A DNA stretch of 45,000 nucleotides from Neocallimastix lanati (nom. inval.) (GCA_016946835.1 JACVTC010000084.1:1-45000); one strand, 5' to 3'; counted from the stretch's first letter, positions 8,686 to 20,019 are shown. Program-made: numbers and translations. The notes: a model not told the origin generated them from the sequence alone.

Positions 8686-9067
8686 AAATAGTTTTATTGA
8701 TTAGTAAATTATGTTAAATTAAATTATTTTACCAATCATTAAATTATTTACATGTATAAAAATAACTGTGCTTGTAACTGTAACGTACTAGCGTTACTAT
8801 TAACGTAAATTGTTATAAATAAATATTAATATTAATAAATAAAAATTAATTATTAAAAATAAATAAAAATATCTTAGTGTAAGCCCAGTAACTAATAACG
8901 AATAGGGTTATAAAGTGCTGCGATATATTCTTAAGTGTTATAGAAAATAATTATAATTTATTTAAGTGTTTATTTTTAACAACTTGAATAGAGAGGTGTT
9001 AAATCATCTTAGCCTTTAAATTAGTTATTATTCGTTATTTCTAGTTACAATAAACCTACCTTTTACA
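8686..9067 (+). mobile_element. Ty3/gypsy LTR, copy B, right part
   Basis: It continues copy B after copia-2 and matches copy A up to the terminal CCTTTTACA at 9067. The sequence after it is TGTAT, not TGAAG, so copy B has no matching duplication on its right side. It shows several substitutions relative to copy A, so the LTRs are older than copia-2. Confidence 0.88.
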
Positions 9068-9925
9068 TGTATAGAATTAATTAAAAATATTTAATTATAT
9101 TAATAATTAATTCTTTCTACAATTAATAATAAAAAATATTATTAATTGAGATAAAATTAAAAAATATAGTGTAAAATATTGAAAACGAAAATATTAAAAC
9201 TTAGAGTTTATTATAAGATTATAATAAACAACACTAAAAGTCAAAAGTCAAGAGTATTTTAGAAATTATTTTATTATAAAAATTTTTTATTAAAAGTATT
9301 TTAAAATATTTGTGTTAATAATTATAATTTCTTATAATAATAACTCTTGATTATTTTTAGAAGAATCAAGAGTCTTTTTTATATTAATTTGATTTCTAAT
9401 CTTGAAAAAATTATTTCTATCTAGAAAAAGATTAGAAGAAAAAGCTAGATAGATTTCGATTGGTGTTTAATTACATCAATCTTTAGTTAATAAGAAAACC
9501 CGAATAAAGGAGAAAACTTATTAACTAATTATATATTAATTTTATTAATATTTAATCACAAGTATAATGAAATAATTAATTCTTTTAATTTTCTTAATTA
9601 AAAGTCCAAGAAATAATATAATTTAATTATTTCTTGATTAAATAAAATTATTATTTTAATTATAATTGAATTTTCCTTAATTAAATAGAATTATCATTAT
9701 TTTAATACAATAATACATTATTATAATTTAATATATTAATTATTGATAATTTAATTTAATGTAAATAAATTTTAAAACAATAATATTAATTAATAATTAC
9801 TATGTTACATAATTAATAAAATTATTCATAAAATTTTATAAAATAATAAACTTTAAACATTAATTTTTTAATAAAGAATAATAATTATTTTGAAAAATAA
9901 TTATAATTCTTTACATTACATGAAG
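9068..9925. other. AT-rich spacer with a minus-strand relic LTR (about 9200-9500)
   Basis: There is no coding frame. Read on the minus strand, about 9200-9500 resembles 19290-19510: TTTTTCTAGATAGAAA, then AAGATTAGAAA, then AAGACTCTTGATTCT, against TTTTCCTAAATAAGAG, AAGATTAGAAA and AAGGCTCTTGAATTC. This looks like a decayed LTR of a third family. The rest is A/T-rich filler with a small 11-bp inverted repeat at 9607-9636. Confidence 0.45.
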
Positions 9926-10485
9926 TGTAAAAGGTAAGTTTATTATTAACTAAAATAACGAATAATAATTAATACTAAAGGCAAAGATAACTTAACACCT
10001 CTCTATTCGAGTTGTTAATAATAAACACTTAAATTAATTATATTTATAATTATCTATTTTTATTACACTAGAATATAGCGCAGCACTTTATAACTCTATC
10101 TGTTATTAGATACTGGGCTTACACAGGGTAATTTATATTTATTTAATAATTATATTTTTATTTATTAATATTAATATTTATAATAACAATTTACGTTAAT
10201 AGTAACGCTAGTGCGTTATAGATACAAGTTCAATTAATATTAATACATGTAAATAATTTTATTATTGGTAAATAATTTAATTTATTTTAGTTTACTAATC
10301 ACTAATAAAAATATATTTAACTAAGTATTTAACTATATAATTAACTATAAAATAATAAAATTTAACGTACGAAAATTAAGAAAAGATTTTATTTGATTAG
10401 CCGAAATTGCTAACTGTTTAGAGATACGTTACGTAAACAAAGGACTATCATTGGATAGGCTTGAAGTTACCACGTATCTGTTACA
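9926..10485 (-). mobile_element. 3' LTR of the minus-strand gypsy element (copy C, 560 bp)
   Basis: On the minus strand it reads TGTAACAGATACGTGG to CCTTTTACA and follows a polypurine tract. It is the reference that defines copies A and B as gypsy LTRs. The hairpin seen in copy A is present here in weakened form (AGTAACGC-TAGT-GCGTTATA, starting at 10201). Confidence 0.9.
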
Positions 10486-10509
10486 AGGCCTCTCCCAAGG
10501 AGCAAGCTA

Positions 10510-13149
10510 CTAATGGTTGACGACGTTAGCAATGAACTGGCTGTAACTAAAATCTTGGTAATCCTCCAGCAATTCTGCATAGTGAGGATTGTCGTCGATC
10601 ACGTCGGCGTTGACCCACTCTTGTTTATCATTCTGGTATGCAACCAGATATTGGTACTGTCCTTGGTGCTTTTTAGATCCAAGGGTATGAGTTATCTTTT
10701 GACTTTCTAATAGAGCTGGTACTAATGTTTTAGGTAGTTTGTAGTACGATTCCAATTCACTTACGTGAAACACTAGGTACATTTTTGGGAATGGCGAACG
10801 ACTGATATCTAGTCTGTAGTTCTTCTTTTCTTCGTTGACGCCAACTACCTTAAACGGTTCGAATTTTCTTGTGGCTAACTTATAGAACGGCAACGCATCA
10901 TAGTTTTCTGGCTTTCTTAGCCATACCTTGTCTAGCAGTCTATACCTGGGGTAATTGTCTGTAAGAGTCTTGTCCATATTATCCAAGTATCTAGTCTGGG
11001 CGATTTCTAACATGTGCTTCAGGTTTTCCAGGTTGTGAGCAAAGCTATCAATCATTTTAGCTTCACCTAAAGAATGTACTAAGTCGGCTGTCTTTGGGGA
11101 GTTATGTACCTGGTAGTTATACAAGGTAAGGAAAGGAGATTGTTAGGTAGAAGCGTGAATTGAGTTGTTATAGCAGAACTCTGCTAAGAACAAGTAGTCC
11201 ATCCAGCTTTCGTCATCATAAGTTCCCACAAAACACCGTAAGTAGGTTTCTACGTAGGCATTATTCCTTTCGACGTGGCCTACCGTCTCATGGTGACTAG
11301 TGGTAGCATACTTTACTTCAGCTCCGAAGAACTCTAGTAGCTCCTTCCATACTTGGCTTGTAAACTGAACTCCTCGGTCAGTCGTAACCACCTTAGGGAA
11401 TCCGTGCAACCTGTAAATTTCTTTTAGGAAAGCATTAGCATTCTCGTTAGCATTGGGCACATGCTTAAATCCTATCAGGTGTATCATCTTGGTTAATTTA
11501 TCACAGCACACTAAGATACAACCTGCTCTTTTGGTTTTCCAAACGTAACCATCTTCTGTTCTTGTCCTACATCTCACTGGCAGATCAGTTATAAAATCTA
11601 AATGTACCTCTTGCCATGGTAATTCGGCAACTGGAACACTTACTGCAGCACCATATTCTTTGTGTCTATCATCCTTCTTGGTAGCGCAATTCTTGCAAGC
11701 TTTCACGTAGCCTGAGATATCCTTCCTCATCTTCGGCCAGTAGAAATTTCTCGATACTAGGTCCGAAGTCTTATCAATTACTAGATGACCTGCCTACTCC
11801 GAGTCGTGGTTTAATTGGATGATCGTCATCCTGAACGTTGTGGGCACGTATACTTGTTCAGGGTTTTCTTTTCTTACTAGAAGGCCATCTACTTCTAGCC
11901 AATGCTTCTTATTGTAATTATTTCTGGCATCTTCAGTTAAGTCTCTTATTATCTTTTGGGCCATTTTGTCTTGTCTATAGGCTTGCTTAATATAATCCAC
12001 GAAATTGGTAGCTAAAGCTAAATAACTTGCTTCTCCATCTACGTCATCGAATTCTACCAATTGTTCGGGCTTTAATAAGCTATTTTTATCAAATTCTTTA
12101 CCTTCAATTTTCTCTGTTTCCACTCTTGAGAGGGCATCAGTTTTACCATTCTTCTTCCCAGGTCTGTATACTATTTCGAAACCAGTACGTGGCGAATAAT
12201 TCTTGCCATCTAATTTGCCTAGGAGTTAATAGCTGTGGTTTCGTAGCGAACAACAGGTTTCTGTGGTCACTATAAACAATAATCTTATGCTTCGCACCTT
12301 GAAGCAAGTGTCGCCATTCTGTAAACGCAGTCTTAATGGCTAATAATTCTTTTTCAGTAATCGAATAATTCACTTCAGCCTTGCTGAGTGTCTTTGAATA
12401 GTAGTATATAGGATGAATAGTACCATAGTCTCCTTTTTGTGACAGCACACCTCCTATCACGTAATACTAGTATCACATTCGACGAAGAACTGTTTCTCGT
12501 GGTCAGTGTAAGCTAGTACTGGCGGAGAGGTAAGCATTTCCTTCAACTTGTGAAACGTGGATAATCCTTTTTCATTCCACTCAAACTTTTCTTTCTTAGA
12601 AGTCATCTTAAATAGCGTCTTGGCTATTTCTGAAAAGTTCCTTATAAAATTCCGGTAATAATTGCAAAAGTCTAAAAAGCTTTGCATCTGCTTGACATTC
12701 TCTGGTTGTGGCCATTCTGCCATGGCCTTTATCTTCTCTGGGTCAGTTTCTACACCATCTTTACTGACCACATGGCCTAAAAATGAAATCTTGAGCTTGT
12801 GCAATTCACACTTAGACATTTTTGCAACAAACTTATGCTTAATCAATTTTTTCAATATGGTGCGAACATGCTGAACATGTTCCTCAAGCGTTTTTGAATA
12901 TACTACAATGTCATCTAGGTAGACTTGAAAGTACTTCCCGATGTCCTCGCTGAAGACATCATTCACGAAGCTTTGGAACACCGCTGGTGCATTTGTTAAA
13001 CCAAAAGGCATCACCAAATGCTCGAAGTGTCCAAACTTGGTGTTGAAGGCTGTCTTGTATTTGTCACCTTCTCGAATTCGTACCAAGTTATAGGATGATT
13101 TGAGTTCGAACTTAGAAAACATTACGACTCCCTTCATGGCTTCAAACAT
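10510..13149 (-). pseudogene. Broken gypsy Pol: RT, RNase H, integrase and chromodomain-like tail
   Basis: Starting at MFEAMKGVVMFSK, the RT has the catalytic box VYLDDIVVYSK and the downstream FLGHVVS motif. RNase H follows (FVECDTS, then IGGVLSQKG, with SDHRNLL later). The integrase has an H-H-C-C zinc finger (LNHDSE, AGHL, CKNC) and a core with VHLDFITDLP and TTDRGVQFTS. The C-terminus has YLVAYQNDKQEWVNADV and LLEDY, resembling the chromodomain of chromoviruses, which can bind chromatin and direct insertion. It is disabled by a frameshift near 12460, another near 12170, an in-frame TAG near 11795 inside the zinc finger, and an in-frame TAA near 11142. Its codons are richer in G and C than the copia copies. 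Confidence 0.92.
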
Positions 13150-13162
13150 TGCACTAATAAAA

Positions 13163-13642
13163 TTAATAAAGGGTTAGAAATAATGATCTAAACTTAGGAA
13201 ACAAGCCTAATAAGTAAGCCAACTTGGTGATAACATCAGTGAAAGCTACTTCTTTAATTAGATCTTGTATGCAATAATTGTCGAAAGTATCCATGAATTT
13301 TATGTGTCTTCCACTTGGATTGCTAGAAATATCTTCATTTTCATTTTTGGTATTTAATTCATCAACCTTTTTAATGATATCTTTCTATATTATTTTTCTT
13401 TTTTACAGTACTAATATTTTTCCCCGTTATAAAGGATGGTTCCAGATATGTTAATCTTTCTGTTTCAGACCTAGCAGGGTTGTGGTTAATTTGTTCTTTT
13501 ACATTATCTTTCTCAAGTAAAGTTGACTGTTTATGGTTAATGGGAGGTTTATCCTCTAGTTCTAATATCATGGATGCATTTTCATTCTCCTTATCAGTAT
13601 TAACTGTATTTTTATTTTTATTAATATTATTAATATTATTCA

Positions 13643-13675
<33 letters not shown>

Positions 13676-13754
13676 TATTATTATTATTCATATTATTATT
13701 CATATTATTATTCATATTATTATTCATATTATTATTCATATTATTATTATTCAT
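13163..13754 (-). pseudogene. Gag-like N-terminal region of the gypsy element
   Basis: It begins with a low-complexity Met/Asn tract, continues with SETERLTYLEPSF, and after a frameshift near 13378 runs through DIIKKVDELNT, SGRHIKFMDTFDNYC and LLGLFPKFRSL to a stop near 13163. The last segment recalls the short conserved stretch just before the protease in fungal gypsy polyproteins, but that match is from memory and weak. The protease itself is absent, so a deletion joins this part to the RT. Confidence 0.5.
13611..13754. repeat. Trinucleotide-based repeat (ATT with spaced CAT)
   Basis: Runs of ATT are broken by ATTATTATTCAT units. On the minus strand it encodes alternating Asn stretches and single Met residues at the start of the gypsy Gag-like frame. 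The plus-strand frame through it is a shadow. Confidence 0.85.
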
Positions 13755-14056
13755 TGATAACTACTTAATAATTATAATATATATTTATTTATATTATTTT
13801 ATATATTTATTTATTATGTAATTTATTAAAGTGTACTTGTGGTAATGTTTATGTAAATTAGTTGATACGTTTATTTTATATTGTATAAATTATGTCAACA
13901 ATTATTTTAATTATTTTGTGTAACATATATTTACGTAACAAATGTATTCATGTGATATAGTTCTATATAAACATCATGAATGTACTATCCACTTCTCTCT
14001 TTGTTAACTATAATACTTTCGTATTATTATATTAAATAAATAAACCACATACATCA
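13755..14056 (+). mobile_element. 5' LTR of copia-3 (left end uncertain)
   Basis: The right end, ACATACATCA at 14056, is fixed by the primer-binding site that follows. Inside are CATGTGATATAGTT (from 13949) and TATATAAAC (from 13964), homologous in order to the copia-2 promoter, and GTGTAACATATATTTACGTAAC, which resembles the copia-1 LTR. The left end is placed at the edge of the gypsy Gag-like frame only because that gives about 300 bp. No target duplication could be found. Confidence 0.6.
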
Positions 14057-14071
14057 GATTAAGAGTCTCAT
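14057..14071 (+). other. Primer-binding site of copia-3 (same half-tRNA-Lys type)
   Basis: GATTAAGAGTCTCAT is identical to the site in copia-2 and again starts at the first base after the LTR. The bases after it diverge (TCGATTC against CTGTACT). Conservation limited to this stretch supports a functional primer site. Confidence 0.8.
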
Positions 14072-14113
14072 TCGATTCTATTCTAATATTAAAAGTTTTT
14101 TTTAAAATACGAC

Positions 14114-17100
14114 ATGCCTCAAGAAACTACTTTAGCTAAAGACCAACCCCTTCGTGGAAAGTCTAACTTCAATGAATGGAAACTTTTTATTTTAACCACT
14201 GCCAAAATTCAAGGTATTGAAGATTTTTTAGAAGATGATATTATCAGTCATCTAAATGATGAATTCTTTGTTTACATCCCAAACGGTAATGAACCAATCA
14301 ATAGGGTCATTACGGACATTCTTAACAACTTAAACCTCCCAATTCCTGGTCAAGAATCTCGTCCTGTTAGAGAAAACAATGACGCACCAGAGGATGTAAA
14401 CAATAATGTTCTAGAGCTATTATTGGATAATGGAACAAAAAGATTAATTATCAAAGAGGCTATAAAAATGGATGCCGAATTGATGTTATTGATATTAAAA
14501 AATATTGATGAAAAAATCGTTAAAGAGATAAGTCGTCTAACTAACAGTTATCGTATTATGGAAAAACTCAAGGGAAAATACGGTAACAACGACGCTGATA
14601 TGGATTACTGGCTTAAAAGACTCAAAAAGTTTAAAGCCAAAGAACAAAAATGAAGTAACCAAAATGTTGGACCAGGCGAAAGAAATTTTCGTAGAAATGG
14701 AAGAAATTGATTTAGGTATTACAAACAAGGAAAAATTAAAATACCTATATAATATTCTTACTAATGACTACAAAAATATTGTTCAATTCGACTTGAACAG
14801 TGATGCAGATGAGTACTTAGAAACTCTCAAAAGAATTATCTCAGCAAGGTCATATGTTGAAAACTGGGATGACACTAAAGAAAAGGATGAAGATGATGAT
14901 CCTATGGACCTTGATTACCTTAGCAAAAGGAAAAGAACTCCAAAATTAAGCAAAAAACCTTCAAGTTTAATCAATAATAAGAAAAATAAACATAAATATA
15001 AGAAGGATAATAAAAATTATTGCCATATATGTGATATGAACGGACATTCCACAAAAGAATGTCATTGCAATCATAAAAACAAAGAAAATAATATTAAAAA
15101 TCAGCATAATAATAATAAAGGGAGGAAAAATCAGCAACAAGAGAAGAAATTATTAAATTACTTGGTAAACTCAAGAAACTATAATAATTAGAAATAATAG
15201 TACTCCAAAATACACCAAAAATGAGGATTACTCTGATAATGCCAGTAATTATGATGAAAACTTTGATTTTGAGGATGCTAGAGCATTAATGTATCAGAGA
15301 AAGCAAAATAATAAATATATAAATTTATTGGAGGTTACTCCAAATAATAATAAACATACTCATGATTTTGATAACATATACAATAAATCTATTGATTTTA
15401 TTAATCATAGTAACGTAATAACAGATGATGTTACATGGTTTTATGATACAGGTGCCGGTGAACATGTAACGAATGATAAATCTTTACTTGTTAACTTTAA
15501 ATATGAATCCATTAAGTTGTGTTGTGCAAATGGTTCAATTTGCCAATTTTAAGGATATGGAACTTATGAATGTTTCATAAATAAACAATATTTTAAACTT
15601 GAAAAAGTTTTATTTTCAAAAAATATTCACAAAAATTTTATTAGTAGTACAGAACTTGCAAAATCAGGTTTTATTTCTTTAATTGATTTTTCTGATGGAG
15701 AAAAAGCTAGACTAAAATTGTGGGATAAGAATAAAACTAATCTAGGTACCTTCCTATTATCTAAATATAATCAATTTCCTATCAAAACACAAAATTTAAA
15801 CAGTAATAAAATAATAGGAAATGATATAATACATATAGGTAAATTGGATGACAAAAGTATTGAAATATGGCATAGAAGATTAGGCCATTTTTATCAAAGT
15901 AATTTTATAATTATAATATTATTTCTATTAAAAAAAACAAAACAAGAATAAGAATTAATATTAATTATACTGTAAAATATCAATATATAATTATTATAAA
16001 TAAATATATATATAAGTATAATAAATATAATATATATAAATAAATAAATAATATTTTAATATGAATAATATATAAATAATATAAACTATTATATTAATTA
16101 TATATACTTTAATAATTATAAACTTTAATAATTTAAAATAAGAAGTATAATTTAATATTTAAGAAATATATATAAGAAATATAAATAATATATACAAAAT
16201 ATAAATAACATAAAATATAAATAATAATATAAAATATATAATAATATAAATTATTATAAATAATAAGATATAAATTTAATATCTGAATATACAAATATGT
16301 CGCTACATATTTGCATTATATCAATAATAATACTAGTGATCGACATAAAATTATTGAAATTTCTAATAAAACTATGGATAATAAAAATTCATCAAAAAAT
16401 GATGAAAATTTTAATAATAAAAATTTTTTATCAAACAATAACAATAAAATTACAAATTTTAAAAATTCAACACACCCATTAATAAAATTACCAATAATTT
16501 ACCTATTTCATCAAACTCGCAAAATGATAATACTTTTAATAATTATACTCTTAATAAGGCTTCAAATGATACTATTATTTCCAACTCCTTAGCTGATATT
16601 TCCTCACAAGACATCAATAATTCTAATACTCAAGATTCACCAAATATTGATATTAATATTTCTGGTAATTCCAATTTTAACAATCCAATCAATACCAATA
16701 ATAATCTGCAATACGATGATGATTTAAACCAAGATAATCAGTCTCTTATATCAATTGCTCATAATATTATTAAATCTAATGAAAATGAAATTATGGATGA
16801 TATAGCGATTAGTAACGATGAATTTAACCATTCTCATTCTTCCAGAAAATGCCCTTTACCACCAAATTCTCCCGATTCCAAAACAGTTATTCCTTCTACT
16901 CTTAAAATTTTAAGAAGAAAGTTGGATATTGATGATTCTTATATGATCGCTTCTATTTATTCTGATTCCACAAATAGCTATGATGAAGCTATTAGTTGCA
17001 AAAATAAAAATCACTGGATTAATGCCATTAAAGATGAATTAAATAATTTATATTCAAATAAAATTATGACTTTTTTTCCAAAAGTTCCTCCTGGAAAAAA

Positions 17101-17640
17101 CATTATTTCTACGAAATGGGTTTTTGCTACTAAGGATAGTAATAATTTTATGTACAAATATAAAGCTCGTCTGGTTGCCAGAGGCTTCCGTCAAAAATGG
17201 GGTATTGATTATGATCTTATTTATTCCCCAACTTTAAATATTGATAGTCTTAAATTCATTTTTGCTTTATCTGCTGCTTTTCATTGGGACATTTTTTCAA
17301 CTCGATATTAAGGCTGCTTACCTTAATGCTCCTCTCGACAAGGATATTTGCATTACCATTCCTAAAGGCGATATAAACTTTGGGAGGGGATACTGGAAAC
17401 TAAACAAAGCATTATATGGCCTTAAGCAATTCGGACAGTAGTATGAAACAATAAGAAAATTTTTAATAATAATTTTGAACAAATAAAAGCCGAATAATGC
17501 ATATTCAAACATACAATAAATAATAAAACAAAATGTATAATTGGACTCTATGTTGATGACATGGTCATTGCCGGTGAAATAAAATTTATCAAAGATATAA
17601 TATCAAAAATTAAAAGAAAATTCAAAATATCAAATTACTA
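14114..17640 (+). pseudogene. Copia-3 Gag-Pol, broken and without integrase core or RNase H
   Basis: Gag starts at 14114 and shifts frame near 14640. It continues through KMLDQAKEIFVEM to the knuckle CHICDMNGHSTKEC near 15021-15062 and shifts again near 15185. The protease YDTGAGEH lies at 15442-15465; a TAA near 15550 replaces a codon that is Glu in copia-2. The pre-integrase box WHRRLGHFYQSN is near 15869-15904. The integrase core is missing: 15950-16290 is featureless A/T. The Asn-rich linker resumes at about 16297, and RT follows with KWVFATK, a frameshift near 17295, QLDIKAAYLNAPL, and GLYVDDMV near 17540. Homology stops at about 17640, before RNase H. Confidence 0.92.
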
Positions 17641-17649
17641 TTTAAGTTA

Positions 17650-18109
17650 AACAAAAAATTTAATATTTAAAATTGTAAATAAATAATGTAAAATACACAA
17701 AATATTTAAAACACTAAATAATAAAAACATATATATTTTAATTTTTACTTTTTATATAGCCTTTATTTAATAATTAATAATCATACTATAATATATTTAT
17801 CTTTTTTTTTTTTATTTTTCAAATCATTACATTTTTATTTTCAAAAAAATACAAAATCAATTTAACTTGTTGAAAGAATCTATAATTATTTTTAACGAAA
17901 TAATTATATTTTCTTAGTTAAGTTATAATATAAATTTTATTTAAATTATATTACATTCATACACTTAATTATAATTAATGATTAATTTAATATTATATTA
18001 AATATCTATTTAATTTATTATTAAAAAATTATTTAGATAAATAGTTTTTATCCATTTAAATAGTAATAATAAATTATTTAATCATTCATTTAAATATTAA
18101 ATTTATTAG
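17650..18109. other. AT-rich spacer without recognisable content
   Basis: It holds only A/T-rich sequence with short poly-T runs between the truncated copia-3 and the minus-strand LTR. I see no coding frame and no clear repeat. ATTAG at 18105-18109 would be the target duplication of the LTR that follows. Confidence 0.6.
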
Positions 18110-18350
18110 TGTTAAAAAGTAAAAGGTTCGTTTATTTATATCTATAGAAAATGAAAATCTAATTTCGTCTGTTTTTTTATTAAAAGGAGTTATTATTGAA
18201 GAATTTTATATTATAAAATATTTATAGTTATTTTATTTAGGTTACACAAATATATTATTGGTCTTATACTTGAAAATATATATATTAAAATATATCACAA
18301 AACTCCTTAATATTATATATATACAAAACTTCAATATTTATATTTTAACA
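18110..18350 (-). mobile_element. Copia-type 3' LTR on the minus strand (241 bp)
   Basis: On the minus strand it runs TGTTAAAATATAAATATTG to CTTTTTAACA, with a perfect 8-bp terminal inverted repeat (TGTTAAAA / TTTTAACA). A polypurine tract, GAGGGGGAG as in copia-2, lies directly upstream on that strand (18351-18359). Almost nothing of the coding region remains beyond it, so this is the 3' end of a truncated element. Confidence 0.75.
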
Positions 18351-18357
18351 CTCCCCC

Positions 18358-18389
18358 TCAAGTCTAGCTTTCTATGAAGTTAGACTTGA
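18358..18389. repeat. 13-bp inverted repeat next to the polypurine tract
   Basis: TCAAGTCTAGCTT and AAGTTAGACTTGA pair with one mismatch around the loop TCTATG. It abuts the polypurine tract of the minus-strand copia LTR. Confidence 0.8.
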
Positions 18390-18427
18390 ATTAAGAGTTG
18401 CAGCGGAAATAATTATTCCTCATTTAA

Positions 18428-18690
18428 TGCTTTACAAATAAATGTGTGGATACTAGATCTGTATTTAATGAAAACGGAGATATCAAACTTTGTATAGATG
18501 GACATTGTGGTAGATTTGTACATGTTAAGTTTTATATATTTTTAATTATTATTGTAATTGATTTATTTTACAATAAGAATTTAAATATTAATAACTTTAA
18601 TTCAAAATAATTGTTAAATTTATTTATATAATTTTCTAATACTTAATTTTCAGGTATGCTCCAATACTAATAGTAATTGGTAATGCGCCT
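18428..18690 (+). pseudogene. Cys-containing coding fragment, possibly two exons
   Basis: From 18428 the plus strand reads CFTNKCVDTRSVFNENG, then LCIDGHCGRFVH. A GTTAAG donor and a TTTTCAG acceptor (ending near 18654) would join it to VCSNTNSNW and a stop. The four Cys and the splice signals look gene-like, but a TAA lies directly before the first Cys, so the 5' end is missing, probably lost to the copia LTR next to it. I do not recognise the protein. The last bases overlap a minus-strand frame described separately, and only one of the two need be real. Confidence 0.35.
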
Positions 18691-19010
18691 AATTCCACGG
18701 TAATAGCAGCAATTACACCATAAACACTTAATTTGACCAGTTTGGAATGAGATCTTTTAAGCAATTTACTTCACATTTATTTGTAGTATTAAGTTCTTTT
18801 ATTTCCTCCTTGGCTTGGTGTACCAAAGTTCGTAAGGTGATTGAATCTGATAATTCACACTTGTTCTCTTCATTGCAATTGTAAACATCAATGAGCGATG
18901 CGTTTCTTGGAATATTAAAATGGTCACAAATATTAATAATTAAAAAGAAAATCTGATTTTGAAGTGTTTTCACTGACGTCTTTACTGTAGAAGTTTGATA
19001 TAATAAAAGA
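18655..19010 (-). pseudogene. Unrecognised protein fragment with Cys residues and a hydrophobic tail
   Basis: The minus-strand frame from about 19010 gives LLLYQTSTVKTSVKTLQ, then IDVYNCNEENKCELSDS, HQAKEEIKELNTTNKCEVNC and KDLIPNW. A shift near 18735 continues as LVKLSVYGVIAAITVELGAL. Codon use and residue variety are unlike random A/T sequence, so it is likely the remains of a host gene. The paired Cys residues suggest a secreted protein with a hydrophobic C-terminus. The family is not recognised, and the frameshift makes it a probable pseudogene. Confidence 0.4.
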
Positions 19011-19239
19011 ATATATAAAAATTCAGTTTAATATTTCAATATAATTTATAAAAATATGTATAATTTTAATATTATGTTTTTTTTTTTTTTTTTTTTTTTT
19101 TTTTAGTTATTTATTTTCATTAAATTATGAAACTAAAACAATATCCTATATTATGATGTATTATATATTTTATTTACTACATAATTTAATATTTTTAATA
19201 TATTATTTTCCTTATATGTAAATAAAATATTTATGATCG

Positions 19240-19703
19240 AAATATCTTTTATTCTTTTATTTATTTATTCTTTTATTTTCGATCATTAGATTAGATTAAC
19301 CAATCGATTAAAGTTTTTTCAAATTGGAAGTAATCGGTTTTATTTAACGCGTTGATCAATATGGATAGAATATCGATCAAAAGTCTTATCTAGGTTTTTC
19401 TATCTAATCTTTTCCTAAATAAGAGATTTGCTAAGATTAGAAAACATTATAAATAAGGCTCTTGAATTCTCTTTTGGAAATAAGAATTATTATAACAGAT
19501 AATAAATGTAATAATAAAAAATTAATTTTAGAAAATTATTAAAATTTTATTTTAAAAAATATAAAAGATTTAAACTAACTCTTCTAAATTTGGTGTACTG
19601 ACTATTATATTTGGTATAAAAAAATTCCATTATTATATTGGAATCATAAATATGGTTTTTTTCTAATATTCTTAATTTTATAATTAAAATATTAAATTAT
19701 TAC
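19240..19703 (+). mobile_element. Relic LTR of a third retroelement family
   Basis: It shares blocks with 42290-42540 on the plus strand (ATATGGAYAGAATATC, CTAATCTTTTCCTA-like, AAGATTAGAAA) and with 9200-9500 on the minus strand. A TATA-like ATTATAAATAAGG lies near 19448. TGGTGCCAACAATTTGG starts near 19706 and could be a primer-binding site for a tRNA 3' end, since it begins with TGG. It is also a hairpin (GTGCCAA/TTGGCAC). The ends are not fixed. Confidence 0.45.
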
Positions 19704-20019
19704 GCTGGTGCCAACAATTTGGCACGTTCTAATTCGGTATAGGAGATCTAATTTGTTCAAATTTTTATCACATGTGTTTGTGTGCCAAATTCATTCTCTT
19801 TTTATTCTGTTTGGAAGGTTTTCTTCCTGGAGCAACTAAGTCGGTGAAAGAAAAAACAACAGCGGAAATTAAAATAAACGAAATTCAATATTAAGTATGA
19901 ATTATTCATTTTTTTTTAAATATATTTTTATTCTTAACACTTTTTTTTCATTCAAATTTAGCTCGATAAAAATAAAAAAATATTAATTTTAAATTTTAAT
20001 AATTTCTGATATAGCAATC

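Larger units (their letters stand above)
9926..13754 (-). mobile_element. Decayed Ty3/gypsy chromovirus on the minus strand
   Basis: On the minus strand the order is an Asn/Met-rich Gag-like start, a deletion, RT, RNase H, integrase with a C-terminal chromodomain-like region, a polypurine tract (GGGAGAGGCCT, 10486-10496) and the 3' LTR. The order RT-RH-IN identifies Ty3/gypsy. The 5' LTR, protease and first part of RT are missing. The left flank on the plus strand is TGAAG (9921-9925), the same five bases that flank LTR copy A. Its 5' end abuts copia-3, which may have replaced it. Confidence 0.9.

Noticed and set aside
10513-10710. Plus-strand frames over the gypsy pol region (also 12027-12275 and 12662-12874)
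   Set aside because: They are complements of the integrase, RNase H and RT frames on the minus strand.
13480-13821. Plus-strand frame opposite the gypsy Gag-like region
   Set aside because: It is the complement of the Asn/Met repeat and gives a Leu/Ile run. The minus-strand reading continues the gypsy element.
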